Shown: one piece after another, positions 39,958 to 48,667 of the stretch
Numbering within the stretch: the first letter of the stretch is position 1
Layout: each line of letters opens with the position of its first letter
Assembly: GCA_964521625.1 (NCBI GenBank)
Contig: CAZFSM010000007.1
Coordinates: 1-64,000 of the forward strand
Reading direction: 5' to 3'
Length of the DNA stretch: 64,000 nt
Source: UBA1444 sp964521625
GTDB lineage: Bacteria; Bacillota; Negativicutes; UBA1444
Position numbers and translations under genes: made by a program
Notes under the pieces: generated by a model
Told to the model about the DNA's origin: nothing
Database searches by the model: none
The model's input: the letters and a program-made list of their open reading frames with translations, nothing else

Positions 39958-40361
39958 CCAGAAGAATGGATTTAACCATCAGTACACGCAAATTGCAGGA
40001 GTCCAAGGAATTCTACATGGATTATCTCGGATTTGAATTGGTCTTCGAGAATGACTGGTATATCGAGCTGCTGGCGCAAGGCAGCACGACCATGGGCGTG
40101 AGTTTTGTCCAGCCGGATCTGGCCGCTGGCGAGAAATTTGCCGGCAAAGGCATGATCTTGTCATTTGAAGTTGCCGATGTCGATGCGGAGTATGCCAGAC
40201 TGAAGGCTGCCGGCGCGACAATTTGCGAAGAAATGAAGGAGAAGCCGTGGGGTGAACGCAGTTTTGTCATTAATGACCCCAACGGTGTTCATATCTATAT
40301 CTATAAAGCGATTCCACCGACACCGGACTATCAGAAAATCTATGATACGTTCAAAAAATAA
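39951..40361 (+). CDS. VOC-family (glyoxalase-like) protein between proB and proA
   Basis: A 136-residue single VOC-domain protein with S-K-E-F-Y-M-D-Y-L-G-F-E (about residues 17-28) and a second module ending in F-V-I-N-D-P-N-G-V-H-I-Y-I-Y. The family covers glyoxalases, dioxygenases and antibiotic-resistance proteins; nothing here sets the substrate. It overlaps proB, with GGAGG before ATG 39951 inside the end of proB, and its insertion into the pro operon is unusual. Confidence 0.8.
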   Translation: MLTRRMDLTISTRKLQESKEFYMDYLGFELVFENDWYIELLAQGSTTMGVSFVQPDLAAGEKFAGKGMILSFEVADVDAEYARLKAAGATICEEMKEKPWGERSFVINDPNGVHIYIYKAIPPTPDYQKIYDTFKK

Positions 40362-40369
40362 CCGGTGAG

Positions 40370-41635
40370 GTGATCGTGGTGTCTCTAAAACAAGAACTTG
40401 AAACGCTGGGGGGGCTGGCTAAACAGGCAGCCCGTGGGTTGGCGATGTGTTCAACCACGTTGAAAAACGATGCGTTGCTGGCGATGGCTGCTGCATTGGA
40501 ACAACATCATCAGCGGATTTTGACCGCCAATGCCCTCGATATTTCTGAAGGCGAAAGGAAAGGGCTTTCGCCAGCGCTACTTGACCGGTTGCGACTGACG
40601 CCGCAGCGTATCGAAGCTATGGCTGATGGTTTGCGCCAGGTCGCGGCGTTGCCTGATCCGATCGGCGAATGTCTAAGCGGCATGCGTCGGCCCAATGGGC
40701 TGGATATTCAAAAAGTTCGGGTTCCCTTCGGTGTGATTGCGATGATTTATGAAGCACGTCCCAATGTTACAGTCGATGCAGCCGGATTATGTTTAAAAAC
40801 CGGCAACGCAGTTATTTTGCGCGGCGGCTCGGAAGCGATTGAGTCGAATAAAGTGTTGGCCGGAATTCTGGTTGACGCGGCTAAACTGGCCGGCCTGCCT
40901 GAGGGCGCTATTGCCCTGGTGGAAACAACTGATCGGCAAGCCGTGAATATTATGCTCAAAATGAATCGTTTCATCGACGTGATCATTCCCCGCGGCGGGG
41001 CCGGACTGATCCGGACGGTGGTAGAAAACAGTACGGTACCGGTGATTGAAACAGGTATCGGTATTTGCCATACCTTTGTCGATGAGTCCGCCGACCTGCA
41101 GATGGCGGCGGATATCGCGTTTAATGCCAAAGTGTCGCGTCCCGGCGTCTGTAACTCGATGGAAACGCTGCTGGTGCACCGGGCCGTTGCTGACCAGCTT
41201 TTGCCGCAACTACTGGAGCGGTTTGCTCAGGCGGGTGTTGAGCTGCGCGGCTGCGCTGAGACGGCAGCCCGCCACACCGCTGTTAAACCGGCCACAGAAG
41301 AAGACTGGGCCACCGAATATCTCGATTTCATTCTGTCAATTAAAGTCGTCGGCAGCCTGACAGAAGCGATTGAGCATATCGATCGCTTCAGCACCAAGCA
41401 TTCTGAAGCGATTGTCACCCGGGATTATGCCAATGCCCGCCGGTTCCAGCAACAGGTCGATGCCGCTGTGGTTTACGTCAACGCTTCCACCCGTTTTACT
41501 GACGGCTTTGAATTTGGTTTTGGCGCTGAGATCGGTATCAGTACGCAAAAATTGCATGCCAGGGGTCCGATGGGATTGGTCGAACTGACGTCGATCAAGT
41601 ATCTCATTTCAGGCGACGGCCAGATTCGCCAGTAA
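40370..41635 (+). CDS. proA: Glutamate-5-semialdehyde dehydrogenase (gamma-glutamyl phosphate reductase)
   Basis: A 421-residue ALDH-like enzyme. V-P-F-G-V-I-A-M-I-Y-E-A-R-P-N-V-T-V-D (near residue 116) and the catalytic Cys in R-P-G-V-C-N-S-M-E-T (near 260) are clear. It reduces gamma-glutamyl phosphate to the semialdehyde for proline synthesis. Initiation is by a GTG; 40370, 40376 and 40379 are all possible, with GGTGAGG just upstream. Confidence 0.95.
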   Translation: MIVVSLKQELETLGGLAKQAARGLAMCSTTLKNDALLAMAAALEQHHQRILTANALDISEGERKGLSPALLDRLRLTPQRIEAMADGLRQVAALPDPIGECLSGMRRPNGLDIQKVRVPFGVIAMIYEARPNVTVDAAGLCLKTGNAVILRGGSEAIESNKVLAGILVDAAKLAGLPEGAIALVETTDRQAVNIMLKMNRFIDVIIPRGGAGLIRTVVENSTVPVIETGIGICHTFVDESADLQMAADIAFNAKVSRPGVCNSMETLLVHRAVADQLLPQLLERFAQAGVELRGCAETAARHTAVKPATEEDWATEYLDFILSIKVVGSLTEAIEHIDRFSTKHSEAIVTRDYANARRFQQQVDAAVVYVNASTRFTDGFEFGFGAEIGISTQKLHARGPMGLVELTSIKYLISGDGQIRQ

Positions 41636-41644
41636 TTGCCATAA

Positions 41645-41699
41645 TGTCACAAAAACTTCACAAATCTGTCACAGCAGTTTCACGCTTTGGTACTATACT
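41645..41699 (+). promoter_or_regulatory. Pho-box-like repeats with promoter before efflux operon
   Basis: Four TCAC(A) units begin at 41647, 41658, 41669 and 41680, an exact 11-bp period (TGTCACA-N4-TTCACA-N5-TGTCACA-N4-TTTCAC). TATACT (41694-41699) lies about 10 bp after the last repeat, where a -10 is expected for a PhoB/PhoP-activated promoter. No good -35 is present. Control by phosphate is an inference from this pattern. Confidence 0.6.
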
Positions 41700-41733
41700 G
41701 AGGGTGAAACTATATTAATTAGGGGGTCTGTTT

Positions 41734-42843
41734 ATGCAGATGGTCCTCGGTATCCTGAAAAAATACAAGTTGAGCCTGATTTTGCTGATACTGGTTGGTG
41801 TAGGCGGTTATTATGGCTACAACTATTACCAGGCGCAGAACAAACCCAAACCGGTCGGTCGTCAGGTCAAGGTCGAACGGGGCGATATCGTCGCGTTGGT
41901 GTCCGCCACCGGCACCATCTCGCCAGTTGATAATATCAACGTCAGCGCCAAAATCACCGGCCTGATCACCGAGGTAAAAGTGCTGGAAAATCAGCATGTC
42001 AAGGCAAACGATATTTTGGTCCTGTTGGACGATACTAAATATCGGGCTCAGGTTGCCCAAGCCGGTGCGCGCCTGGTCAATTCGGAGGCGAATTACGAAC
42101 GGGCCCGCAAATTGAATCAGGTCGGCGCAAATTCCCATCAACAGATGGATGCGGCTCAAATGGACTATGCTGTAGCCAAAGCCACTTATGATGATGCTGT
42201 ATCCAATCTGGAAGATACGGTAATCCGGGCGCCGATATCCGGTATGGTGATCGGCAAGCCGATCCCGGCCGGACAGACTGTTTCACCCGGTATCTCAACG
42301 CCGATGATTTTGCTGAACATCGCCAATCTGGATAAGATGCAGATTGAATCACTGGTTGATGAATCAGATATTGGTAAAATTCTGCTGAACCAAAAGGTAT
42401 CTTTTACGGTGGATGCCTATCCGGAAAAGACCTTTTCCGGCAAAGTCGCCGTCATCTCCAACAAAGCCAATGTGCAGCAGAATGTAGTGTATTACACGGT
42501 GCTGATTGATGTCGATTCGCCGGAAGGTTTGTTGAAACCGACCATGACAGCCCGGGTTTCCGTGCATGTGGGCGAGCGTAATCAAGTTCTCACAGTGCCG
42601 ACCCTGGCAATCAAGGACAACAAAGGGCAGCGTTTTGTCCAGGTTTTGCGTCCAGGCCAGGAACAGCCGGAAACAGTGAAAATCAAGACGGGGATGACCA
42701 GCGAAGATCGAATTGAAGTTGTCAGCGGCTTAAAAGAGGGCGATACGATTGTATTGCCGCAAAGCGGGGCAGGGGGAAGTAACCGGATTCCCGGTGGCGG
42801 GGCCGGCGGAACCAATATGTTTCGTCAGACGCCAGCCCGTTGA
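41734..42843 (+). CDS. MacA-like periplasmic adaptor of efflux system
   Basis: A 369-residue membrane-fusion protein. An N-terminal membrane helix (about residues 10-27) is followed by a lipoyl half-domain, a short coiled-coil hairpin (about 110-160, A-N-Y-E-R-A-R-K-L-N-Q), the second lipoyl half with T-V-I-R-A-P-I-S-G-M-V, and beta-barrel domains. The Gly-rich C-terminus is unstructured. It bridges the MacB-like ABC transporter downstream to an outer-membrane channel not encoded here, which supports a diderm envelope. Confidence 0.9.
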   Translation: MQMVLGILKKYKLSLILLILVGVGGYYGYNYYQAQNKPKPVGRQVKVERGDIVALVSATGTISPVDNINVSAKITGLITEVKVLENQHVKANDILVLLDDTKYRAQVAQAGARLVNSEANYERARKLNQVGANSHQQMDAAQMDYAVAKATYDDAVSNLEDTVIRAPISGMVIGKPIPAGQTVSPGISTPMILLNIANLDKMQIESLVDESDIGKILLNQKVSFTVDAYPEKTFSGKVAVISNKANVQQNVVYYTVLIDVDSPEGLLKPTMTARVSVHVGERNQVLTVPTLAIKDNKGQRFVQVLRPGQEQPETVKIKTGMTSEDRIEVVSGLKEGDTIVLPQSGAGGSNRIPGGGAGGTNMFRQTPAR

Positions 42844-42852
42844 GGTGGCAGT

Positions 42853-43563
42853 ATGAACGATTCAATCGTAGTCAAGGATCTGGTAAAAACCTATCTGATG
42901 GGCGACACGGTGGTCCGGGCGCTGGACGGGGTAAGCCTGACGATCGAAAGTGGTGAATTCACTGCGATCATGGGGCCATCTGGTTCGGGAAAATCGACGC
43001 TGATGAATATTCTTGGCTGTCTGGACCGGCCAACCAGCGGATCGTATAAGCTGGATGGCGCGGAAGTGGCAACCCTCAGCGATGATGAACTGGCGATCAC
43101 CCGCAATAAAAAAATCGGCTTTGTCTTTCAAAACTTCAATCTACTGGCTCGCATGTCAGCCTTGCAGAATGTTGCCCTGCCGATGGTTTACGCCGGAGTT
43201 GCCAAAGAAGGCCGGCTGGAACGGGCGAAAAAGGCATTGACGATGGTAGGCCTCGCTGAGCGGATGCACCATCGCCCCAATGAATTGTCCGGTGGGCAAA
43301 GGCAACGGGTAGCTATAGCCCGGGCTTTGGTCAACGAACCGACGATTATTCTGGCGGATGAGCCGACCGGCAATCTGGACAGTCGGTCCGGTGATGAAAT
43401 CATGGAGATCTTTTGTGAACTGAACCGCCAGGGGCGCACCGTAGTGCTGGTCACCCACGAACCGGATATTGCTGCCTATACCCGTAGGACCGTCCTGTTC
43501 CGCGACGGCGTGATGGTCAAGGATGAACGAAGGGAGGCGGGCGCATGTTCTGGGAAAGCGTAG
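42853..43563 (+). CDS. MacB/LolD-type ABC transporter ATP-binding protein
   Basis: A 236-residue ABC ATPase: Walker A G-P-S-G-S-G-K-S-T (near residue 42), signature L-S-G-G-Q-R-Q-R-V-A (near 146), Walker B I-I-L-A-D-E-P-T-G-N-L-D (near 165). The 'MacB/LolD' subgroup is indicated by T-G-N-L-D and by the adaptor and FtsX-type permease on either side. In E. coli MacB this domain is fused to the permease; here it is separate. It overlaps the permease gene by 19 bp. Confidence 0.92.
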   Translation: MNDSIVVKDLVKTYLMGDTVVRALDGVSLTIESGEFTAIMGPSGSGKSTLMNILGCLDRPTSGSYKLDGAEVATLSDDELAITRNKKIGFVFQNFNLLARMSALQNVALPMVYAGVAKEGRLERAKKALTMVGLAERMHHRPNELSGGQRQRVAIARALVNEPTIILADEPTGNLDSRSGDEIMEIFCELNRQGRTVVLVTHEPDIAAYTRRTVLFRDGVMVKDERREAGACSGKA

Positions 43564-44759
43564 TCATCGCCCTGGATGGTCTGCGGGCCAATAAAATGCG
43601 TTCAATCCTGACGATGCTGGGAATTATCATTGGTGTGGGCGCTGTGATCGCGATGGTTTCCATCGGCATGGGCGTTCGCGATAAAGTTCAAAAGTCGATC
43701 GCTGGTCTGGGCAGTAATCTGCTGATTGTCATGCCAGGCTCGACAGCGCCGTCCGGCGTGCGGGTGGCGGCGGGATCTACTACCAGCCTGACCTACAAGG
43801 ATGCCCAAGCTATTGCCCGGGAAATATCAGGCGTCAGCATGGTGGCGCCGTCGGTGCAGCGCCAGTATCAGGCGGTATTCGGCGGCAAGAACTGGATCAC
43901 TTCGATGCAGGGAACTACGCCGGATTTTCTGGCTGTGCGCAACTTTGAGCTGGCAGACGGCAGCTTTATCACGCAACGTGATATGGATACCCGCGATCGG
44001 GTGGCAGTATTGGGACAGACAGTTGCTGAAAATTTATTTGGCGAGATGAGTCCGCTCGGACAGACGATTCGGATCAATAAATCGACATTCCGCGTTATTG
44101 GGGTGTTGGCAGGTAAAGGGCAGTCGGCAGGCGGTCAGGATCAGGATGACCTGATCATTGTGCCACTGACGACCGCGCAGGAACGGATGCTCGGCATTAC
44201 CCACATCCATTCGGTCAGCGTCCAGGCGGAAAGCCCGGAAGTGATAGAACAAGTGCAGGAAGATATTGCAACGTTGTTACGCGTCCGGCATCGATTACAG
44301 CCCGGCATGCCGGATGATTTTTCCGTGCGTAACCTGGCCGCGGTCATGGCGACCGCGGAAGAAACGACGGGGACCATTACCCTGTTGTTGGGAAATACGG
44401 CAGCGATTTCCCTGTTGGTTGGCGGGATCGGCATTATGAACATCATGCTGGTTTCCGTCACCGAACGAACGCGGGAAATTGGCGTGCGCAAAGCGCTGGG
44501 CGCCACCTATGCCAATATTCTGCTGCAATTTTTGATTGAAGCGATTGTCATCGGCGTAACCGGTGGCCTGATCGGAATTGCCATGGGCCTGGGGGCATCG
44601 TACACAATTTCTTCGTTGTTTGGCTGGGCGACGGTGGTTTCTGTGGGGACGATCTTGCTGGCATTTGGTTTTTCGGTGCTGATTGGTCTGTTTTTTGGCC
44701 TGTATCCTGCCCGTAAAGCGGCGTTGCTTGATCCAATCGATGCTTTGCGATACGAGTAG
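43545..44759 (+). CDS. MacB-like FtsX-family ABC permease
   Basis: A 404-residue permease with one N-terminal helix (about residues 21-43), a periplasmic MacB-PCD domain of about 220 residues, and three C-terminal helices with the FtsX domain (I-G-I-M-N-I-M-L-V-S-V-T-E-R-T-R-E-I-G-V-R-K-A-L-G near 300). It drives export of a lipid, peptide or drug through the MacA adaptor. ATG 43545 lies inside the upstream ATPase gene, so the genes are coupled. Confidence 0.92.
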   Translation: MFWESVVIALDGLRANKMRSILTMLGIIIGVGAVIAMVSIGMGVRDKVQKSIAGLGSNLLIVMPGSTAPSGVRVAAGSTTSLTYKDAQAIAREISGVSMVAPSVQRQYQAVFGGKNWITSMQGTTPDFLAVRNFELADGSFITQRDMDTRDRVAVLGQTVAENLFGEMSPLGQTIRINKSTFRVIGVLAGKGQSAGGQDQDDLIIVPLTTAQERMLGITHIHSVSVQAESPEVIEQVQEDIATLLRVRHRLQPGMPDDFSVRNLAAVMATAEETTGTITLLLGNTAAISLLVGGIGIMNIMLVSVTERTREIGVRKALGATYANILLQFLIEAIVIGVTGGLIGIAMGLGASYTISSLFGWATVVSVGTILLAFGFSVLIGLFFGLYPARKAALLDPIDALRYE

Positions 44760-44768
44760 CGGCAAATT

Positions 44769-44777
44769 TGGTATAAT
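44769..44777 (+). promoter_or_regulatory. Extended -10 promoter of nadD operon
   Basis: TGGTATAAT at 44769-44777 is an extended -10 (TGN-TATAAT). The best upstream -35 (TTGCGA, 44745-44750) is 21 bp away, too far, as expected for extended -10 promoters. Confidence 0.55.
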
Positions 44778-44818
44778 ATAACTCACGCAAACAAATCGTT
44801 GGGCAGGGAGATGCAGGG

Positions 44819-45436
44819 ATGGGCAATAAGCCGCAAAGAATAGGTATCATGGGCGGGACATTCGATCCCATCCACATGGGGCACCTGCTGATGGCAGAAT
44901 CTGTCCGGATGGATTATGATCTGGATAAAGTCCTGTTTATTCCAACAGGCACATCGCCGCACAAGGACGATTTTGCGATCACTCCCGCGATTGACCGCTA
45001 TATCATGACTATGATGGCGACTTATTCCAACCCTTATTTCTTTGTTTCGCCGATTGAACGGGACCGCCCGGGTCCCTCTTTTACCATTGATACCGTCCGG
45101 GCGTTGGTTGCCGCGCATGCATCTGGCACAGAATTTTATTTTTTGGCGGGGACAGATGCGGTACTGGAGTTGCATACCTGGAATAATATCAATGAACTGC
45201 TTGATTTGTGCCATTTCGTCGCCGCTTCTCGTCCCGGCAAGGTGCGCACGATTGAGCAGGAAATTGAGCGACTGGGGCCAAAAGCAGTCGAACGAATCCA
45301 TCGACTGACGACGCCGGAACTGGAAATCTCTTCGACCGATATTCGTGAACGGGTTCGCCAGGGCAAGTCGATTCGTTATTTTGTGCCGGAAAATGTGGAA
45401 CACTACATTCACAAGGAAGGATTGTATCGGAAATAA
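44819..45436 (+). CDS. nadD: Nicotinate-nucleotide adenylyltransferase
   Basis: A 205-residue nucleotidyltransferase: G-G-T-F-D-P-I-H-M-G-H-L (about residues 11-22) and I-S-S-T-D-I-R-E-R-V (near 165) are the two family signatures. It makes deamido-NAD from nicotinate mononucleotide and ATP. It heads the conserved nadD-yqeK-LCP-rsfS cluster. ATG follows GGGAGATGCAGG. Confidence 0.96.
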   Translation: MGNKPQRIGIMGGTFDPIHMGHLLMAESVRMDYDLDKVLFIPTGTSPHKDDFAITPAIDRYIMTMMATYSNPYFFVSPIERDRPGPSFTIDTVRALVAAHASGTEFYFLAGTDAVLELHTWNNINELLDLCHFVAASRPGKVRTIEQEIERLGPKAVERIHRLTTPELEISSTDIRERVRQGKSIRYFVPENVEHYIHKEGLYRK

Positions 45437-45440
45437 TACG

Positions 45441-46025
45441 ATGGAATACAATGAAATTCTGGTAATTTTATCGAACGAACTGCGCCCGGCCCGGTTTCGC
45501 CATTGTCGCGATGTCAGCCAAACTGCCGTCAAGTTGGCCGAACGCTGGGAGGCTGATATTGAAAAAGCCAGAGTCGCGGGAATTCTGCATGACTGCGCCC
45601 GCAATCTGAAAGGTGAAGAGTTGCTGAAAACAGCGAGTCAGTACGGGATGATTCCCAGCAGGTTTGAATCTCTTCAACCGGCGCTGATTCATGCGCCACT
45701 TGGGGCAATTATTGCGGAAAAGCGGTTTGGTATTTTGGACTCGCAGATTTTGCAGGCGATTCGGCGACACACTACAGGCGCTGCCCAGATGACTTTGCTG
45801 GATAAAATCATCTATCTGGCGGATTGTATTGAACCGGGGCGCAATTTCCCCGGCGCACGCAAAATTCGCGATCTTGCTTTGGAAAACCTGGATGCTGCTG
45901 TGTTGTCTGCATATGAACATAGCATTCTGTTCATCATCGCCAATGGTGGAATGTTGCATTCAAACACGATTGAGGGCAGAAATTTTTTGCTGATGGAGCT
46001 GAAGACGAGTCGGAATGGAAGATGA
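45441..46025 (+). CDS. yqeK: YqeK-type HD-domain symmetrical Ap4A hydrolase
   Basis: A 194-residue HD-domain protein with R-H-C-R-D-V-S (His), G-I-L-H-D-C-A-R-N (HD motif, near residue 50), H-A-P-L-G-A and D-K-I-I-Y-L-A-D-C-I-E-P-G-R. YqeK proteins split diadenosine tetraphosphate symmetrically. ATG 45441 lies 4 nt after the nadD stop; the frame runs open further upstream inside nadD. The end overlaps the LCP gene by 11 bp. Confidence 0.92.
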   Translation: MEYNEILVILSNELRPARFRHCRDVSQTAVKLAERWEADIEKARVAGILHDCARNLKGEELLKTASQYGMIPSRFESLQPALIHAPLGAIIAEKRFGILDSQILQAIRRHTTGAAQMTLLDKIIYLADCIEPGRNFPGARKIRDLALENLDAAVLSAYEHSILFIIANGGMLHSNTIEGRNFLLMELKTSRNGR

Positions 46026-46983
46026 TCTTAGACAAAGCAAAGCGACGCTGAGCAGCGCTAAACCCGCGCCAAAATCTTGGTTTGGGCTCAAATTGGTGTT
46101 GCTTTTTTTTGTTGTGGTTTCATTGATCGGCGCAGCATTTCTCGGGCGCAATCTGGCCGTATATGGAAGTTTATGGGGGCCGGGAGATGCCGGCAACCGG
46201 ATCAATATCCTGTTAGTCGGAGTTGATGACGGAGATAATTCCAATCCTCAAACCAGTCCGCATCGTTCAGACTCGATGCTGTTGATGGGAGTGCACAAGA
46301 GCACCGGAGCAGTCAGCCTGCTTTCGATTCCCCGTGATACCCGGGTGGCGATTCCCGGGCACAGTTCGGCTGACAAATTCGGTCATTCCTTCGCCTATGG
46401 CGGCGTCGAACTGACCATTGCCACGATTCAGGATTTTTTAAAAATCCCGGTCCATTATTATGTAGTGGCCGACTGGCAGGGTTTTATCCGGATTGTTGAC
46501 GCCCTGGGAGGGGTCGATTTGCATGTCGAGGCGGACATGCGCTATGAAGATCCCTATGCAAATCTAAAAATTGACTTAAAAAAAGGGTTTCAGCACCTGA
46601 ACGGGCATCAGGCCGGCCAATATGTGCGGTTTCGCCATGATGAAATGGGTGATATCGGCAGGGTAGCCCGCCAGCAGAAATTTCTCAAAGCATTGGCAAC
46701 GCAGGCGATCCGGCCTGGCAATCTGATTCGTATTCCACAGATTCTGGCGATTGTCCGTGAGAGTGTGCAGACCAATATGACTCTCTGGACTTTTCAACAA
46801 GTTTTTGTCGCTATTCCCTCGCTTAAGGGAAACCAGATTCAATCGGACATGATTCCGGGCGATTTTGCCAATATCGGCGGCGTAAGCTATTGGGCGCCGG
46901 ATCGCACCGAAACGGCAAAGGTAGTCAATCGTTTATTTGTAGCTCCGCCCAGGGAAAACCTGGACACTGGTGAAAAAAAGTAG
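46015..46983 (+). CDS. LytR-CpsA-Psr (LCP) family wall-polymer ligase
   Basis: A 322-residue protein with one membrane helix (about residues 24-45) and an extracytoplasmic LCP domain: R-S-D-S-M-L-L-M (near 83), L-L-S-I-P-R-D-T-R-V (near 101), D-A-L-G-G-V-D-L, and R-F-R-H-D-E-M-G-D-I-G-R-V-A-R-Q-Q (near 203). LCP enzymes attach anionic glycopolymers to peptidoglycan from lipid carriers. Placement between yqeK and rsfS is the usual Firmicutes order. Confidence 0.92.
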   Translation: MEDDLRQSKATLSSAKPAPKSWFGLKLVLLFFVVVSLIGAAFLGRNLAVYGSLWGPGDAGNRINILLVGVDDGDNSNPQTSPHRSDSMLLMGVHKSTGAVSLLSIPRDTRVAIPGHSSADKFGHSFAYGGVELTIATIQDFLKIPVHYYVVADWQGFIRIVDALGGVDLHVEADMRYEDPYANLKIDLKKGFQHLNGHQAGQYVRFRHDEMGDIGRVARQQKFLKALATQAIRPGNLIRIPQILAIVRESVQTNMTLWTFQQVFVAIPSLKGNQIQSDMIPGDFANIGGVSYWAPDRTETAKVVNRLFVAPPRENLDTGEKK

Positions 46984-46991
46984 CCAGACGA

Positions 46992-47021
46992 CTGACATGG
47001 ATCGTTGAAACAAGATATAAT
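46992..47021 (+). promoter_or_regulatory. Promoter of rsfS
   Basis: CTGACA (46992-46997) and TATAAT (47016-47021), 18 bp apart, just after the LCP gene. Confidence 0.6.
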
Positions 47022-47062
47022 GATAAGACAAACGTAAGTACATTATCGTGAGGAGGCAGAGG

Positions 47063-47422
47063 ATGACCGAAGTGGAAAAAACAGCACAAGATTATGTTGC
47101 GGTTGCAGTGACTGCAGTAAGAGAAAAGAAGGCGCAAAACATCCTGGTCATGGATATGCAAAAGGTTATGCCGGTTACCGACTATTTCCTGATTGCCAGC
47201 GGCACATCGTCAACCCAGGTGCAGGCGATTGCAGATTCGATCGAAGAGAAGCTGGAAGAAGCGGGCCTCAATTTCCTGCATAAGGAAGGGTATCGTGAGG
47301 GCCGCTGGATTTTGCTTGACTACGGATATTTTGTCGCTCATATCTTTGTCAATGAAGAACGCCAGTTTTATAGCCTGGAACAGCTTTGGTCCAGTGCGCC
47401 GACCCAACTATACGAAGACTAA
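47063..47422 (+). CDS. rsfS: Ribosome silencing factor RsfS
   Basis: A 119-residue RsfS/Iojap protein: V-T-D-Y-F-L-I-A-S-G-T-S-S-T-Q-V (about residues 37-52), G-R-W-I-L-L-D-Y-G (near 81) and V-A-H-I-F, F-Y-S-L-E-Q-L-W. It binds uL14 and blocks 30S-50S joining under starvation. ATG 47063 with GAGGAGG upstream; a GTG at 47048 is less likely. Confidence 0.95.
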   Translation: MTEVEKTAQDYVAVAVTAVREKKAQNILVMDMQKVMPVTDYFLIASGTSSTQVQAIADSIEEKLEEAGLNFLHKEGYREGRWILLDYGYFVAHIFVNEERQFYSLEQLWSSAPTQLYED

Positions 47423-47473
47423 GCCAGCGTAACAATCTGCTGCGGGCAGCACAGTATGTTGGTATTTATCGCG

Positions 47474-47616
47474 GGATGAGAGCTGAAGCTTTCATCCGAA
47501 GCGTCTGAAGACGCGGCCAATTTGCGGGTTTTTATTAAGAACGAAGTATCCTTATGATGTGGCTATGACGGTCATGTTCCTTGATGAATCAAGGATCTGT
47601 TGTCATGGCTATTTAT
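47474..47616 (+). ncRNA. Structured leader of the nickel-transport operon
   Basis: Three hairpins precede larMN: GGATGAGAGCT/AGCTTTCATCC (47474-47497), GCGTC-TGAA-GACGC (47501-47514), and a long one with outer stem TGGCTATGAC (from 47560) pairing with GTCATGGCTA (to 47611) around an inner CCTTG/CAAGG stem, followed by a T-rich stretch. The last could act as a terminator in an on/off switch. I do not recognise a known riboswitch family. A small palindrome ATGAC-G-GTCAT (47565-47575) lies in it. Confidence 0.45.
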
Positions 47617-47634
47617 TTTTAAGGAGTGATTTCA

Positions 47635-48651
47635 ATGCATATGGCTGATGCCTTAGTTTCGCCAGCGGTCGGCGTTTCCCTGTGGGCTGCGGGAACAGCG
47701 GCGACTTGTTATTCGGCCAGACAGTCAGCTAAAGATCTTTCAGAACAGAAAATCCCCTTGATGGGTGTGATGGGCGCTTTTGTCTTTGCAGTGCAGATGA
47801 TCAATTTTGCCATCCCGGGAACCGGGTCCAGCGGACATCTGGGCGGCGGTATTTTACTGGCAATTTTGCTTGGCCGCCATGCTGGTTTTTTGGTGATGAC
47901 ATCGATCCTGATGATTCAGGCGCTGTTGTTTGCTGATGGCGGTTTGTTGGCCTTGGGGTGCAATGTGATTAATCTTGCCTTTTTCCCCTGCTATATTGCC
48001 TATCCGCTGATTTATCGGCCAATCGTCGGACAAAAGCCGTCTAAATTGCGACTGGCTTTAGGTGTGTCGATTGCTGCCGTCGTGGGGCTGCAACTGGGGG
48101 CGGCAGGCGTAGTTCTGGAAACGGTTTTCTCAGGGATTACGGAGCTGCCTGTGCAAACTTTTGCGCTATTTATGTTACCGATTCATTTGCTGATCGGACT
48201 GGTGGAAGCGGCGGTGACGACAGCAGTTTTATTGTATGTATGGCGGGAAATGCCGGAACTGATTAACGGCGAATCAGTTCCTGTACACTCGAATAAGCAG
48301 CCTATAAAGCGATTGATAATTGCCATTATGATTGCTGCACTGCTTATCAGCGGTGCGTTATCCTGGTTTGCCTCTGAGCAACCGGACGGATTGGAGTGGG
48401 CGATCTTGCAGACGGCCGGCCACGATGAGTTGCAGAATACCAGTTGGCTGCACGAAACCTTGGCGCAGTGGCAGCAGCGGGTTGCATTGTTCGCCGATTA
48501 TCAGGCAGGGCTGGCATCGCTGAATGACAAAAAATCGGCGGTCGATCTGGATACTTCGGCTGCCGGGATTATTGGTGCAGTTTTGATTATGGCGATTGTC
48601 GGCATCGTTGGTGCTGGCTGCCACCTATTCGCAAAGCGTAGCGCAAACTGA
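47635..48651 (+). CDS. larMN: Fused substrate-binding component LarMN/CbiM-CbiN of nickel ECF importer
   Basis: A 338-residue membrane protein. The N-terminal part is CbiM-like, starting M-H-M-A-D-A-L-V-S-P, where the free N-terminus and His-2 bind the metal; G-T-G-S-S-G-H-L-G-G-G near residue 63 is a CbiM signature. The last 110 residues form a CbiN-like (PDGLE) part: a helix, S-E-Q-P-D-G-L-E-W-A, then a final helix. Such fusions serve as nickel S-components. The presence of larE in the same operon favours nickel over cobalt. ATG 47635 follows AAGGAG and fixes the metal-binding N-terminus; GTG 47626 would spoil it. Confidence 0.88.
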   Translation: MHMADALVSPAVGVSLWAAGTAATCYSARQSAKDLSEQKIPLMGVMGAFVFAVQMINFAIPGTGSSGHLGGGILLAILLGRHAGFLVMTSILMIQALLFADGGLLALGCNVINLAFFPCYIAYPLIYRPIVGQKPSKLRLALGVSIAAVVGLQLGAAGVVLETVFSGITELPVQTFALFMLPIHLLIGLVEAAVTTAVLLYVWREMPELINGESVPVHSNKQPIKRLIIAIMIAALLISGALSWFASEQPDGLEWAILQTAGHDELQNTSWLHETLAQWQQRVALFADYQAGLASLNDKKSAVDLDTSAAGIIGAVLIMAIVGIVGAGCHLFAKRSAN

Positions 48652-48667
48652 GGCGAAAGGAATTTCT

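Noticed and set aside
42853..44759. LolCDE-type lipoprotein export as the function of the ABC pair
   Set aside because: A membrane-fusion adaptor directly upstream fits MacAB; Lol systems do not have one.
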